This document shows, in pieces, positions 25,945 to 34,273 of a stretch of 64,000 nt of DNA. Origin of the DNA: JAABVY01 sp964496505. GTDB taxonomy: Bacteria > Zixibacteria > MSB-5A5 > JAABVY01. The position numbers and the translations under genes were made by a program. The stretch covers positions 4,904 through 68,903 of the forward strand of contig CAZBZV010000012.1 of the NCBI GenBank assembly GCA_964496505.1, read 5' to 3'. A model generated the notes under the pieces. That model did no database searches. It was not told the DNA's origin and saw nothing but the letters and a program-made list of their open reading frames with translations. The first letter of the stretch is position 1, and each line of letters begins with the position of its first letter.

Positions 25945-28122
25945 CTATTGGAAGAGCGAGAGTACCACCTGCGGTACCTGGTTGCCCTGTGCGAGCATGG
26001 AAGTGCCGGCCTGCATCAGAATCTGATGCTTGACAAAGGTCGACATCTCACTGGCCATATCAGTGTCACGAATACTTGACTCTGATGCGGTCAGGTTCTG
26101 CGCCGCAATTCTCAGGTTGGTCAGGTTGGATTCCAAAGTATTCTTCTGGAAACTACCGAGAGTACCACGTGTGGTGCTCACTTCATTAATAGCCGCGTCA
26201 ATAACAGCCTGAGCATCCTGTGCTCCTGCCGCGCTTGTAACATCGATATCAGCCAGGTTTCTGAACGCATTACCGGCAATGTTCTTGCCCAGAGCGGAAG
26301 CAGCCATATTGCGCAGAGCGACTCTGGCCGTCTGTCCGACAGAACCACCGATCTGGAAGACCAGTGACTGGTCTACGTTTGAGATGGTCTCGGAACCGCC
26401 GTTGGAGGTCAGGCTGTAACGAACCTCGACTGATTCATCACGCGCCGAGTTCCATACGATGGCATCCTGGCCCGCAGTTACAGATGTTGCCGGACCGGCA
26501 TCCAGACGGACATCGAATTTGGCAGCATCCACATCGAGCAGAAGATTACCCAGATTTATGCCGTTAATTGCGGTCGCGACCGTAATATCGACCGATCCTC
26601 TGCCATCTTCACCGGCGGCCTTGTTATAAAGGGTTTCAGTGCCGGTGGCGGCGTAACGTACCGATGAAATCGTGTTGGTATAGTTATCGAACGAAACCAG
26701 AGCATCAGTACCTTCAATCGCAATAGTATCGACTGAAAGACCCAGAACATTCTGAGCCTCTTCGGTACCGCTTCCGCTGCTCTTGAGCTGCAGCTTGTAA
26801 TCTGAACCTTCATCATAGGTGAAGAATTTCATCTTATCGTTCTGATAGACCTCGACATCAACATCACCGGTTGTGCCGGAAACCGTACCAAATGCAGCGC
26901 CTGCCTTCAGGGCTGTCTGCATGGCGGTTGTCAGAGATGCCATATCACTGTAGGTGTTGGCGGCAATCGTGACGGTTTTGTCTGTGCCGTTATTCTTCAC
27001 GGTTGTCGCAGCCATGGTAAGAGTATTCTTACTTATACCGCGGTCACTTCGTGATGTACCCAGATCGAAAATAGCTGTGGTAGCGGTACTCGATGAAGAG
27101 GTCAGCTTCAAGCTGTACTGAGCTCCCTTATTGGTTGTTCTGAACTCAAGCTTGGCGGCACCTGATTCCAGAGTACCCGCTTCGATCTTACCGGCCAGGT
27201 AAGCATTGTTATTAATGGCGGTATTCCATTTGGATACCTGCTGAGCAACGGTATCATCGGAAGCGATAGACACCTGCAAGGTCTGGTCACCTGTAACAGC
27301 TTCATTGTTTTCCTGATAATTCAGGACAACGGTGTAATCACCGGCATTGGCAGTACCCGCAGTACTAATTGTCGAAGCGGAGGCAACCGTGGCATAAGCG
27401 CCAGTGGCGGCCAGCTCCATACCGTTACCGAAAGCGTCGGTAACTGCAACGCTGTCCGAATACTTGGTAGCACCCTCGGAAGCCTGAATGACGTCGACAT
27501 TATGAATGCCGTTGGTCAGGTTAGAGGGTGAACCGGTAGCACCGGTCAGTGAAAGACCCAGTGAAGTGGTGTTAAGACTGGCTGTCGAATCGGCTGTTTT
27601 TGTGGCCGAAATTGAATGTGTTCCGGTCGAGAGCTTGGATTCGATAATGCTCACTCCGGATGAGTTCGAAGTTGTGATGGTGGCGATATTGGCCTTGGTA
27701 CCATCAAGCAGCTTCTTTGTACCAAACTGCGTGTTGGCAGCGATACGATCGATAGTTGCAATGGCGTTCTCAATTTCTGCCTGGTCGGCAGCCAACTGAT
27801 TCTCGTCATTGAAACCTTCGTTTGCGGCGTGAATAGCCAGCTCTCTCATTGAAACCAACAGCGAGTTGATTTCGTTGAGAGCGCCTTCAGCAGTCTGGAT
27901 CATGTTAATTGATCCTTCCGAGTTCATAATCGCGCGGTTAAGACCGGCAATCTGAGCGCGGAACTGCTCTGAAATCACCAGACCCGCCGGATCGTCCGAC
28001 GCACGGTTAATACGATAGCCCGATGACAGTTTCTCCATCGACGTCATCATATGCCGTGTGGTGTTTGTTAAGTTTCTGTGCGCGTCTAAAGCCGCAATGT
28101 TGTGGTTAATGCGCAGTGACAT
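25945..28122 (-). CDS. fliC: flagellin
   Basis: The filament subunit, 725 residues. Conserved D0/D1 helices are present at both ends: SLRINHNIAALDAHRNLTNTTRHMMTSMEKLSSGYRINRASDDPAGLVISEQFRAQ at the start and NLRIAAQNLTASESSIRDTDMASEMSTFVKHQILMQAGTSMLAQGN at the end. The middle (about 150-620) is Ser/Thr/Ala-rich and larger than in the 270-500-residue flagellins of model species. The ATG at 28122 has AAGGAGG eight bases upstream. A sigma-28 promoter lies about 230 bases upstream, leaving a long leader. The abundance of surface Ser/Thr and the glycosyltransferase block upstream fit O-glycosylation, which is inference. Confidence 0.97.
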   Translation of the reverse strand: MSLRINHNIAALDAHRNLTNTTRHMMTSMEKLSSGYRINRASDDPAGLVISEQFRAQIAGLNRAIMNSEGSINMIQTAEGALNEINSLLVSMRELAIHAANEGFNDENQLAADQAEIENAIATIDRIAANTQFGTKKLLDGTKANIATITTSNSSGVSIIESKLSTGTHSISATKTADSTASLNTTSLGLSLTGATGSPSNLTNGIHNVDVIQASEGATKYSDSVAVTDAFGNGMELAATGAYATVASASTISTAGTANAGDYTVVLNYQENNEAVTGDQTLQVSIASDDTVAQQVSKWNTAINNNAYLAGKIEAGTLESGAAKLEFRTTNKGAQYSLKLTSSSSTATTAIFDLGTSRSDRGISKNTLTMAATTVKNNGTDKTVTIAANTYSDMASLTTAMQTALKAGAAFGTVSGTTGDVDVEVYQNDKMKFFTYDEGSDYKLQLKSSGSGTEEAQNVLGLSVDTIAIEGTDALVSFDNYTNTISSVRYAATGTETLYNKAAGEDGRGSVDITVATAINGINLGNLLLDVDAAKFDVRLDAGPATSVTAGQDAIVWNSARDESVEVRYSLTSNGGSETISNVDQSLVFQIGGSVGQTARVALRNMAASALGKNIAGNAFRNLADIDVTSAAGAQDAQAVIDAAINEVSTTRGTLGSFQKNTLESNLTNLRIAAQNLTASESSIRDTDMASEMSTFVKHQILMQAGTSMLAQGNQVPQVVLSLFQ

Positions 28123-28130
28123 GTGTAAAT

Positions 28131-28167
28131 CCTCCTTGAAAAATCCTTGTCGGTCATCCTTGCCGAC
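28131..28167 (-). promoter_or_regulatory. probable CsrA-binding region over the flagellin ribosome binding site
   Basis: On the minus strand GTCGG (28167-28163) and CCGAC (28153-28149) form a stem whose 9-base loop is CAAGGATGA, close to the CsrA consensus with GGA exposed in a loop. It is followed by ACAAGGATT and then by CAAGGAGG, which is the flagellin ribosome binding site itself. This layout of two or three GGA sites, the last on the SD, matches the CsrA-repressed flagellin leader of Bacillus. csrA and fliW are both in this window. Confidence 0.7.
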
Positions 28168-28176
28168 TTTGTTTGT

Positions 28177-28266
28177 TTAAAGGTTTAAATAGTTCGCGTA
28201 ATAGCACCTTCTACATCCCATGTCTACCGCGTACAAAAGATCCTCTCGGTTGAGTTTTACGGCCAT
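28177..28266 (-). CDS. possible small ORF in the flagellin leader
   Basis: A 29-codon frame in the flagellin leader reads MAVKLNREDLLYAVDMG and then CRRCYYANYLNL, with two close cysteines. It starts at 28266, overlapping a 10-codon frame (28257-28289) whose ATG lies within a perfect SD-like AAGGAGGTGAT. Neither start has a normally spaced ribosome binding site, so expression is uncertain. It ends 54 bases before the flagellin ATG. Its residue make-up looks coding, but the sequence could as well be a structured leader. Confidence 0.35.
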   Translation of the reverse strand: MAVKLNREDLLYAVDMGCRRCYYANYLNL

Positions 28267-28356
28267 AACCGGACAGCCGATATTTTCATCACCTCCTTAA
28301 CTCAGCTCTTTTCAGAGTATTGAGCTTGATATTTAACTCTTTGGTTCTCAAGTTAT

Positions 28357-28383
28357 TAATCGGCATATTTTCCCTTTTCTTTA
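28357..28383 (-). promoter_or_regulatory. sigma-28 (FliA) promoter of flagellin
   Basis: Read on the minus strand, TAAAGAAA (28383-28376), an 11-base spacer and GCCGATTA (28364-28357) fit the sigma-28 form TAAAGTTT-N11-GCCGATAA, with exact spacing. Transcription would start near 28350, giving a leader of about 228 nt. FlgM, its expected regulator, is encoded downstream. Between this promoter and the gene ending at 28594 I see no further gene. Confidence 0.82.
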
Positions 28384-28593
28384 TTTTCTCCACTTGAGAA
28401 TTCCCTAAAAAATATGACTCACCTTTCATCTTCCTTTTCGACCTGAAATTGTCCCTACTTAACAGCGGAACCCCGATTTTTAGCGATTTCTTAAGCTTTC
28501 AAACAAAAGAGCTGATTAAGCTGTTGCGGGATTGCAGGATTGATTTTGAGGATTATTTTTGAACAGGCAATTATTGGATTGGTCAGGTTCTAA

Positions 28594-29451
28594 TCAGTTG
28601 ATTCTTCCGGCCACAGGCGCCGGTCCCGACATGAAGATGTAATTTATAAGCCAGACCGCATCGCTGATATTAATAGCACCGTCGCCGTTGGCATCTCCGG
28701 CATTTTCTATCTGAGGCAGAGAACCGCCGTGAAACACGATCCGCATAATATAAACCGCATCGGTAAGATTGATCCGGCCGGAATTATCGGCATCGCCCCA
28801 GCGATACTCCACGCCGTCCTCAATTGCCCAGGATAAAAGCTGCCTGACACGGATTGTCGAGAGAAGCCTGGAAAAGTAGAAGACTTTGCCCCTTTCGGCC
28901 TGATTTATTGTGATCGCCGCAATCTGATCCTGCTGACCCGGACAGTACCACTCCGCCAGAATTTCGGCGGTTTCAGCGGGATCCGAAAGGCCTCCAAAGC
29001 CAATTTCGCAGGGAGTTCTATCCAGAAGTGAATCGCGCGGCAGTTCAATCTGGCTTAAATCCACCGAAGCCTTGAGCTCGCCTGAACCATTACTATAAGA
29101 CTGAAATCCGATAAGAGCCAATGCCTGACTCTTGTCCACACACCTCTGCAGCAAATCATATGGCACCGATCCGGTTAATATCAGTCCTCCTCCAGCGGCC
29201 GCATATTGATTCAAATACTGGCAGTCGGACTCATCAAAATCGCCCAGGATTACCAGGGAATATTCGTATGTGCTTATATCTGAGGGGGTGGTTTGGACAT
29301 AGTTGGGAATAAAATTATGTTCCTTAATGATCTCGCTCAGGATGGCGGTATCTCCCAGATTTTCCGGCTGGGAGGATACCACCAGTATTTTATTCTGCGC
29401 CCCGAGCGGCACGCTCAATAATAATATATACAGGCACAGAAACCATTTCAT
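28594..29451 (-). CDS. secreted protein with C-terminal dockerin-like repeats
   Basis: A 285-residue protein with a signal peptide (about 1-18, ending PLGAQ). The main part (about 20-210) resembles a ThuA/glutamine-amidotransferase-like alpha/beta fold (KILVVSSQPENLGDTAILSEI, LVILGDFDESDCQYLNQYAAAGGGLILTG); this fold guess is weak. The end carries two dockerin-type calcium-binding repeats, GDADNSGRINLTDAVYIMRIVF and GDANGDGAINISDAVWLINYIF. It is the last gene of the sugar block, 9 bases after the TPR glycosyltransferase. Function unknown. Confidence 0.8.
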   Translation of the reverse strand: MKWFLCLYILLLSVPLGAQNKILVVSSQPENLGDTAILSEIIKEHNFIPNYVQTTPSDISTYEYSLVILGDFDESDCQYLNQYAAAGGGLILTGSVPYDLLQRCVDKSQALALIGFQSYSNGSGELKASVDLSQIELPRDSLLDRTPCEIGFGGLSDPAETAEILAEWYCPGQQDQIAAITINQAERGKVFYFSRLLSTIRVRQLLSWAIEDGVEYRWGDADNSGRINLTDAVYIMRIVFHGGSLPQIENAGDANGDGAINISDAVWLINYIFMSGPAPVAGRIN

Positions 29452-29460
29452 TTTGAAACC

Positions 29461-32157
29461 CTATTCTTTTCTGGCTGTCTGCAAATCCATAATCTGCGCA
29501 AGCCGTTCTTTAGCAGGCTCGAAATTCGGGTCTACTTTCAGCGCCTGCTCAAAACCCATCTGCGCCGATTTCAGGAATCCACCGGCATAGTAGCAATCGC
29601 CCAAAAGTGTCAGAAGCTGGGCAGAATTCGGATTCAAGCCCAGGGCTTTTTCTATATAGCGGATGGCTTCTTCGAACTTCTGCAAATGAGCTGCAATTTC
29701 AGCCGCCATTACCATTAAATTATAATCATCGCCCGCCAACTTGAGGTAATCGGTCAATATCGCATAGGCATTCTCGAAGTTGTTCAGCCGCGTTTCACAA
29801 ACTGCAAGATTCCTGTATGCCAGGCCATATGAAGTGTCGAGTTCAATTACCTTTTCATAGCATTTTTTGGCCTGCTCGAATTCTTCCAGCTTGAAATGCG
29901 AGTTGCCGAGATTATTCCAGGCCTCCAGATCGTTTGGTTTTCTTATCACGAAATTGGTGTAAGCGGCACAGGCCTCCCGATATTTGCCGAACTGAAAACT
30001 AATATCGCCTGCAAGCCGATAGGCCTGAATAAAATCGCTGGACTTTTCCCGAATCATGTCCAGAAACTTCATGGCCTCTTCGGGACGATTCGTTTCGAAA
30101 TAAAGCCGTGCCAGAGAATAAAGCAGGTTAGGCTCATCATCACAATTTTTGAATGCCACGAGATAGGCTTCTTCGGCGGAGTCATACTGTTTCATTCGTG
30201 TATATATCTCACCAATGATATAATACGCCGCCCAGTTATCGGGTTTGACTCGAACTTCGGTTTTCAGATGATTCAAGGCATCCTGTGTATTACCCTGATT
30301 ATACTCTATGCGGCCTGATCTGAAGCGCGCATCCAAATAATCCGGATCCTCTTCAAGACATTTCCGAAACCATGAGGAAGCCTCGCCCGGCTTACCTTCA
30401 TATTCTGAGATCAGAGCCAGGCCATAATAGGCAATATGTTTGCTGCGCAGATTGAGAAGAATAATCTGATCGGTTTCCTCGGATTCATCGAATTTTTCCA
30501 GGGCATCAAGATATTTCATAAACCATGAACGCGCCTCATCCAGCTCGCGCTTGCGGCTATATATGTGCCCCAGTGTGATAATTGGATCGAGAAAATCGCT
30601 CTTGTACTCTATCGCCTTTTTGCAGACCTCAATCGCCTTGTCATAATCATCCAAATAGAAATATGCTGTGGCGAGCTGATGCAGCGACATCAGATGAAGA
30701 TGACGCTGGCCTCTTTTATACGGATCCGCATTCTCCACTACCACAGAAGCATGTTTTATTATTTTTTTGCATTGGTCTGCATCGGGATGTGTTGATTCTC
30801 CTCGATAAAGCTGGGCCAGATTGAAATGTGCGAAGAAATTGTCCGGCTCTTCGGCAACCTGCTTCTTGAGCAAGGCCTTCGACCTGGCAACTTTGCGCTT
30901 CATCGATTCCGGATCCAACCCATAGCCATAGTGCTTAAGCCTGACATTGGCGCGGACCACCCTGTACTTATCTTCATCGAACTTGAGCTGATTATGGACG
31001 CTGCCGTGGTAGTATGCGCCTGTTTCGCGCCTGAACATTCGTATCGACGGCAGAAAGGATGAAATGACCGTTCCCTCGGGACCAACATTGTAAACATTGA
31101 TGGAAACCAGATCGTATTTTTCCTGCTCCATCAGCTCCTGCAGCAGGGGAAAATCATCCCTATTAAGTTCTTCATCGGCATCAAGAATGAAAATCCATTC
31201 TTTTGTAGCATATTGAAGTGACTGATTCCTGGCCTTGGAGAAATCATCTTCCCATTCGTGATGGCAGACCTTCGCTCCATGGCTTTCGGCAATCTGAACA
31301 GTGCTGTCGGTCGAACCGGTATCTACGACTATAATCTCATCCGCAAAACCCTTGACCGAACTCAGGCATCTGTCCAGCATCTTCTCTTCGTTCTTGACGA
31401 TCATACAGACCGATACACCCGGTTTGGGTTGGTACGCATTACGAAGCATCTTGATCTCTTCAGCCTCAATGCCATTCTCGGCAGCAAGGTCGAGCACCCT
31501 GCATGCACCGGAATCATCACCCGTGCCGTGAAGGAGTTTGGCATGGTTTACATAAGCCGGAGCATAATTCGAATTGGCCTTATATGATTTCTGGTAAGCC
31601 CGCCCCGCCTCATTAAATCTCTCCTGCTCACGCAGAGCAATACCGAGGAAATTATATACCAGGTGCGTTTTGGTGCGGGTCTCGGCCATCATATGCGGTG
31701 AGGTCCAGTCCTGCGACTGTTCGGAGGCAAGCTCGAAGAACTTATTGGCGTATACTTCCGCCAGGCTGTATTCCTCCATGGCAAGATAGCTGAATGTTAG
31801 AACATAATAAAAGTCCAGCAGATTGTTATCCAGCTTCAAGGCCTGTAAGGATGTCTCCGCCGCCTGGTTATAATTTTTGAGATTGGCATTGGCAAAGGCG
31901 CTGATGCGGGAGGCGAAGATGAAGGCCATCAGGTCTGCCTCGCGGATTTCCGGAGTCAGAAGCTGATCGACTTCCTCGATAGCCTCCTCGTTTTTGCCCT
32001 TATCCAGAAAGTCCTGCGCCCGGGTCAGCACTCCGTTATACTCTTTATTATAACTTGGTTTGGGAGAGGCCACCGATTTGGTCTTCTTTCCCGCACGCTT
32101 GGTTTTTCTGGATTTGGATATATCCTTTGCTTTCAGTTTTTTCTTTTTCTTAGACAT
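29461..32157 (-). CDS. TPR glycosyltransferase (family 2, SunS/WaaE-like)
   Basis: An 898-residue protein: a Lys-rich N-terminus (about 1-33), TPR repeats (about 40-240), a family 2 glycosyltransferase domain with VSVCMIVKNEEKMLDRCLSSV, DEIIVVDTGSTDSTVQIA and FILDADEEL (about 250-470, GT-A fold, DxD-like DAD), then a long TPR array (about 480-885). TPR-fused family 2 enzymes of this kind glycosylate proteins or peptides in several bacteria. Within a flagellar operon it is a likely protein O-glycosyltransferase. Substrate and sugar are not deducible. Confidence 0.88.
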   Translation of the reverse strand: MSKKKKKLKAKDISKSRKTKRAGKKTKSVASPKPSYNKEYNGVLTRAQDFLDKGKNEEAIEEVDQLLTPEIREADLMAFIFASRISAFANANLKNYNQAAETSLQALKLDNNLLDFYYVLTFSYLAMEEYSLAEVYANKFFELASEQSQDWTSPHMMAETRTKTHLVYNFLGIALREQERFNEAGRAYQKSYKANSNYAPAYVNHAKLLHGTGDDSGACRVLDLAAENGIEAEEIKMLRNAYQPKPGVSVCMIVKNEEKMLDRCLSSVKGFADEIIVVDTGSTDSTVQIAESHGAKVCHHEWEDDFSKARNQSLQYATKEWIFILDADEELNRDDFPLLQELMEQEKYDLVSINVYNVGPEGTVISSFLPSIRMFRRETGAYYHGSVHNQLKFDEDKYRVVRANVRLKHYGYGLDPESMKRKVARSKALLKKQVAEEPDNFFAHFNLAQLYRGESTHPDADQCKKIIKHASVVVENADPYKRGQRHLHLMSLHQLATAYFYLDDYDKAIEVCKKAIEYKSDFLDPIITLGHIYSRKRELDEARSWFMKYLDALEKFDESEETDQIILLNLRSKHIAYYGLALISEYEGKPGEASSWFRKCLEEDPDYLDARFRSGRIEYNQGNTQDALNHLKTEVRVKPDNWAAYYIIGEIYTRMKQYDSAEEAYLVAFKNCDDEPNLLYSLARLYFETNRPEEAMKFLDMIREKSSDFIQAYRLAGDISFQFGKYREACAAYTNFVIRKPNDLEAWNNLGNSHFKLEEFEQAKKCYEKVIELDTSYGLAYRNLAVCETRLNNFENAYAILTDYLKLAGDDYNLMVMAAEIAAHLQKFEEAIRYIEKALGLNPNSAQLLTLLGDCYYAGGFLKSAQMGFEQALKVDPNFEPAKERLAQIMDLQTARKE

Positions 32158-32170
32158 TACAAAATATCCC

Positions 32171-33148
32171 TTATCTGGCTGTTACCACCTCACGAGCTGC
32201 ACGATATCCTGTGGGCCTCACGGCTCTTGCATCGGTGATCCCGTAAACCTGCTTCATCCATTCGATAGTGCGGGGCACTCCGATTTCAAGCGGTACTGTT
32301 GGATTATGCCCGAATGTTTTCTGGGCCTTGTTGATATCCGGCCGTTTGCTGGCGACATTATGCTTATCCTCGGGCATATAATTGACCAGCGATTCCGGGG
32401 CGCCTGTATATTTAAGCACTATATCGGAAAGGTCCTTTACGCTTCGGTATTCGTTACCGCCAATGTTGAAAACCTCGCCCGGTACAAAATTCTCACAGGC
32501 TGTAGCCAGCGTGGGAATGAAATCATCGATATACATGAAAACACGATGATAGCCCATGTAAACGTCATAGGGCATGCGATTGAGCGCACGATAACAGAAC
32601 AGGCATACCACTGAGCGATAGTGATGATAGTACTCACCGGGACCGTAGGCATTGAAGAATCTCAGACGCATAATCGGAAGATCATGACGCTTTTCGAAGT
32701 TCATAATCTGGATTTCGTTCACCCATTTTGTTGTAGCGTAATCGTTGTGCTGTATTACCGAATGCTGCAGAGGGATATCCTCGCGCAGAACCTCGGTGCA
32801 CTTATCGCCGTAAATCTCTGAGGACGAGGCGAAGATCAGCTTGAAGCCTTTTTTCTTCTGCCACTCGAGAATGTTGCGTGTACCGATAACATTTGTCGCC
32901 CAAAGTGTGTCGTAATACTCTTCGCCGTTGATTCGTCCGAATTCGGCCGCAAGATGATAGACATAATCAAAGTTATTCTCGAACACTCTTTCCAGTTGAC
33001 GGTAGTTGGCGACATCGGCGCGAATGTAGTTCTCGTCAGCCTGATGCTGAAGATCCATTCCCCAGACCTCATGTCCGCGTGATTTAAGTTCCCATACCAA
33101 GGGGGTTCCCAATGTTCCCTTTGATCCTGTTACCAATATCCTGGCCAT
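32171..33148 (-). CDS. NAD-dependent nucleotide-sugar epimerase/dehydratase
   Basis: A 325-residue extended short-chain dehydrogenase. The NAD-binding GSKGTLG near residues 8-14, catalytic Ser in FASSSEIYG near 106-114, and YATTKW (Tyr-x3-Lys, near 138) are present, with NAYGPGEYYHHYRS after it and FNIGGNEYRSVKDLSDIV near 223. It should make a modified nucleotide sugar for the neighbouring transferases. Related enzymes include UDP-glucose 4-epimerase-like and GDP-mannose-type proteins; the exact reaction cannot be told. Confidence 0.88.
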   Translation of the reverse strand: MARILVTGSKGTLGTPLVWELKSRGHEVWGMDLQHQADENYIRADVANYRQLERVFENNFDYVYHLAAEFGRINGEEYYDTLWATNVIGTRNILEWQKKKGFKLIFASSSEIYGDKCTEVLREDIPLQHSVIQHNDYATTKWVNEIQIMNFEKRHDLPIMRLRFFNAYGPGEYYHHYRSVVCLFCYRALNRMPYDVYMGYHRVFMYIDDFIPTLATACENFVPGEVFNIGGNEYRSVKDLSDIVLKYTGAPESLVNYMPEDKHNVASKRPDINKAQKTFGHNPTVPLEIGVPRTIEWMKQVYGITDARAVRPTGYRAAREVVTAR

Positions 33149-33181
33149 CTCAACTCCTTTATTTTATCAGATAATTTTTTT

Positions 33182-33982
33182 CTACACTGTTTGGCTCTGC
33201 TTGGCCATTAACTTAGTTCTTTCCTTCTCGACGTGCGTTTTGATTTCCTCGTGAATCCTGCCCAGATCGGGGCAGGCTTCCTTTTCCGGCATATTTGCAT
33301 CGGTAAACCATTCGTAGTTCACCTCACCCAAATCGACACCTTTTAAAACCGAAAGATAATCACGGGTGGTGTCGAGACGCATATAATTCAAAATCTTCTT
33401 TATCAGCTTATCCTTCGAACTTGAGCTGTAATGTACGATGGTAATATTCAGGTAATGCGGATTCTCCATTTGAACCGGATGAAGTCTCTGATGCAGTCCG
33501 GGTGTGATATCGATTTTGAGATCGCCGACATTTCGCCAGATGCGCGGCGGCGACACTACCGAAAGATTGCGGTCGACACGATACCATGCTTCAGAGAGCC
33601 AAAGATGATACCAGTTAAAGCAGAATGAATTGATATCTCTGGACTGGCCCCATTTAAGCATGTTTTCCAGAAATTTACGGTTCTCCATGCGCTTCTCATA
33701 GATTTCATCCGCATCGAAAGAGATTATCCAATCGGGATCGAGCTCGAGAGTTTTTTCCAGAAGACGTGCCTTGTTTTCGGTCTCCAGATTTTTATCCCAG
33801 GCATTCTTCTCATTGCGTATTATATGCGACGTGTATTCCTGCTCCATTTCATAGGAGCCGTCGTCTGAAGCATCATCCAGAATCACGATCTCGTCGCAGA
33901 GCTTGCTGTAATGATCCAGACAGCGTTTCAGATGACCGCTTTTGACCTCATTGTATATTTGAGCCATCCCGACGATTTTCAT
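33182..33982 (-). CDS. glycosyltransferase family 2-like protein
   Basis: A 266-residue GT-A-type protein: MKIVGMAQIYNEVKSGHLKRCLDHYSKLCDEIVILDDASDDGS at the start, the DxD-like motif SFDADEIYE near residue 92-100, and an aromatic acceptor region FCFNWYHLWLSEAWYRVD. It is the compact single-domain type without TPRs. It starts one base after the upstream DUF4254 gene, so it is translationally linked to the block. Sugar unknown. Confidence 0.85.
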   Translation of the reverse strand: MKIVGMAQIYNEVKSGHLKRCLDHYSKLCDEIVILDDASDDGSYEMEQEYTSHIIRNEKNAWDKNLETENKARLLEKTLELDPDWIISFDADEIYEKRMENRKFLENMLKWGQSRDINSFCFNWYHLWLSEAWYRVDRNLSVVSPPRIWRNVGDLKIDITPGLHQRLHPVQMENPHYLNITIVHYSSSSKDKLIKKILNYMRLDTTRDYLSVLKGVDLGEVNYEWFTDANMPEKEACPDLGRIHEEIKTHVEKERTKLMAKQSQTV

Positions 33983-33983
33983 A

Positions 33984-34259
33984 TCATACTCCGCTGGTTA
34001 CTTTCTCCTCAGACGGTTTGTGATAAATTTTTACTTTTGGATCTGTTATCCTGACCCTTCCGGAGACAGCATCTGAAAGAAACTGGTCGATCTCATCAAT
34101 CAGGTCGTTGCGCTGCTGATTCACTACCGACACTTTATCCGCCGCAGCAAGTCTCTCCGAATCGGGCAGTGTCATATCACGCCTGATATCTTCCAGATGC
34201 CAGAGCCGTAGGTTTTTGATTGTAAGCTTGTCAATCAGACTTCCCAGTGTTTCAGCCAT
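33984..34259 (-). CDS. DUF4254-like small protein of the sugar block
   Basis: About 91 residues from the ATG at 34259, which has AAGGAGA seven bases upstream. The segment LTIKNLRLWHLEDIRRD and NQQRNDLIDEIDQFL resemble the DUF4254 family found in polysaccharide and glycan clusters, but this protein is only about half the usual family length. It is wedged between the methyltransferase/glycosyltransferase fusion (15-base gap) and a family 2 transferase (1-base gap). Function unknown; a scaffold or accessory role is a guess. Confidence 0.65.
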   Translation of the reverse strand: MAETLGSLIDKLTIKNLRLWHLEDIRRDMTLPDSERLAAADKVSVVNQQRNDLIDEIDQFLSDAVSGRVRITDPKVKIYHKPSEEKVTSGV

Positions 34260-34273
34260 GCAATTTCTCCTTG

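Noticed and set aside
28177..28298. Cyclic-di-GMP or other known riboswitch in the flagellin leader
   Set aside because: I could not match the conserved core of any class I know.
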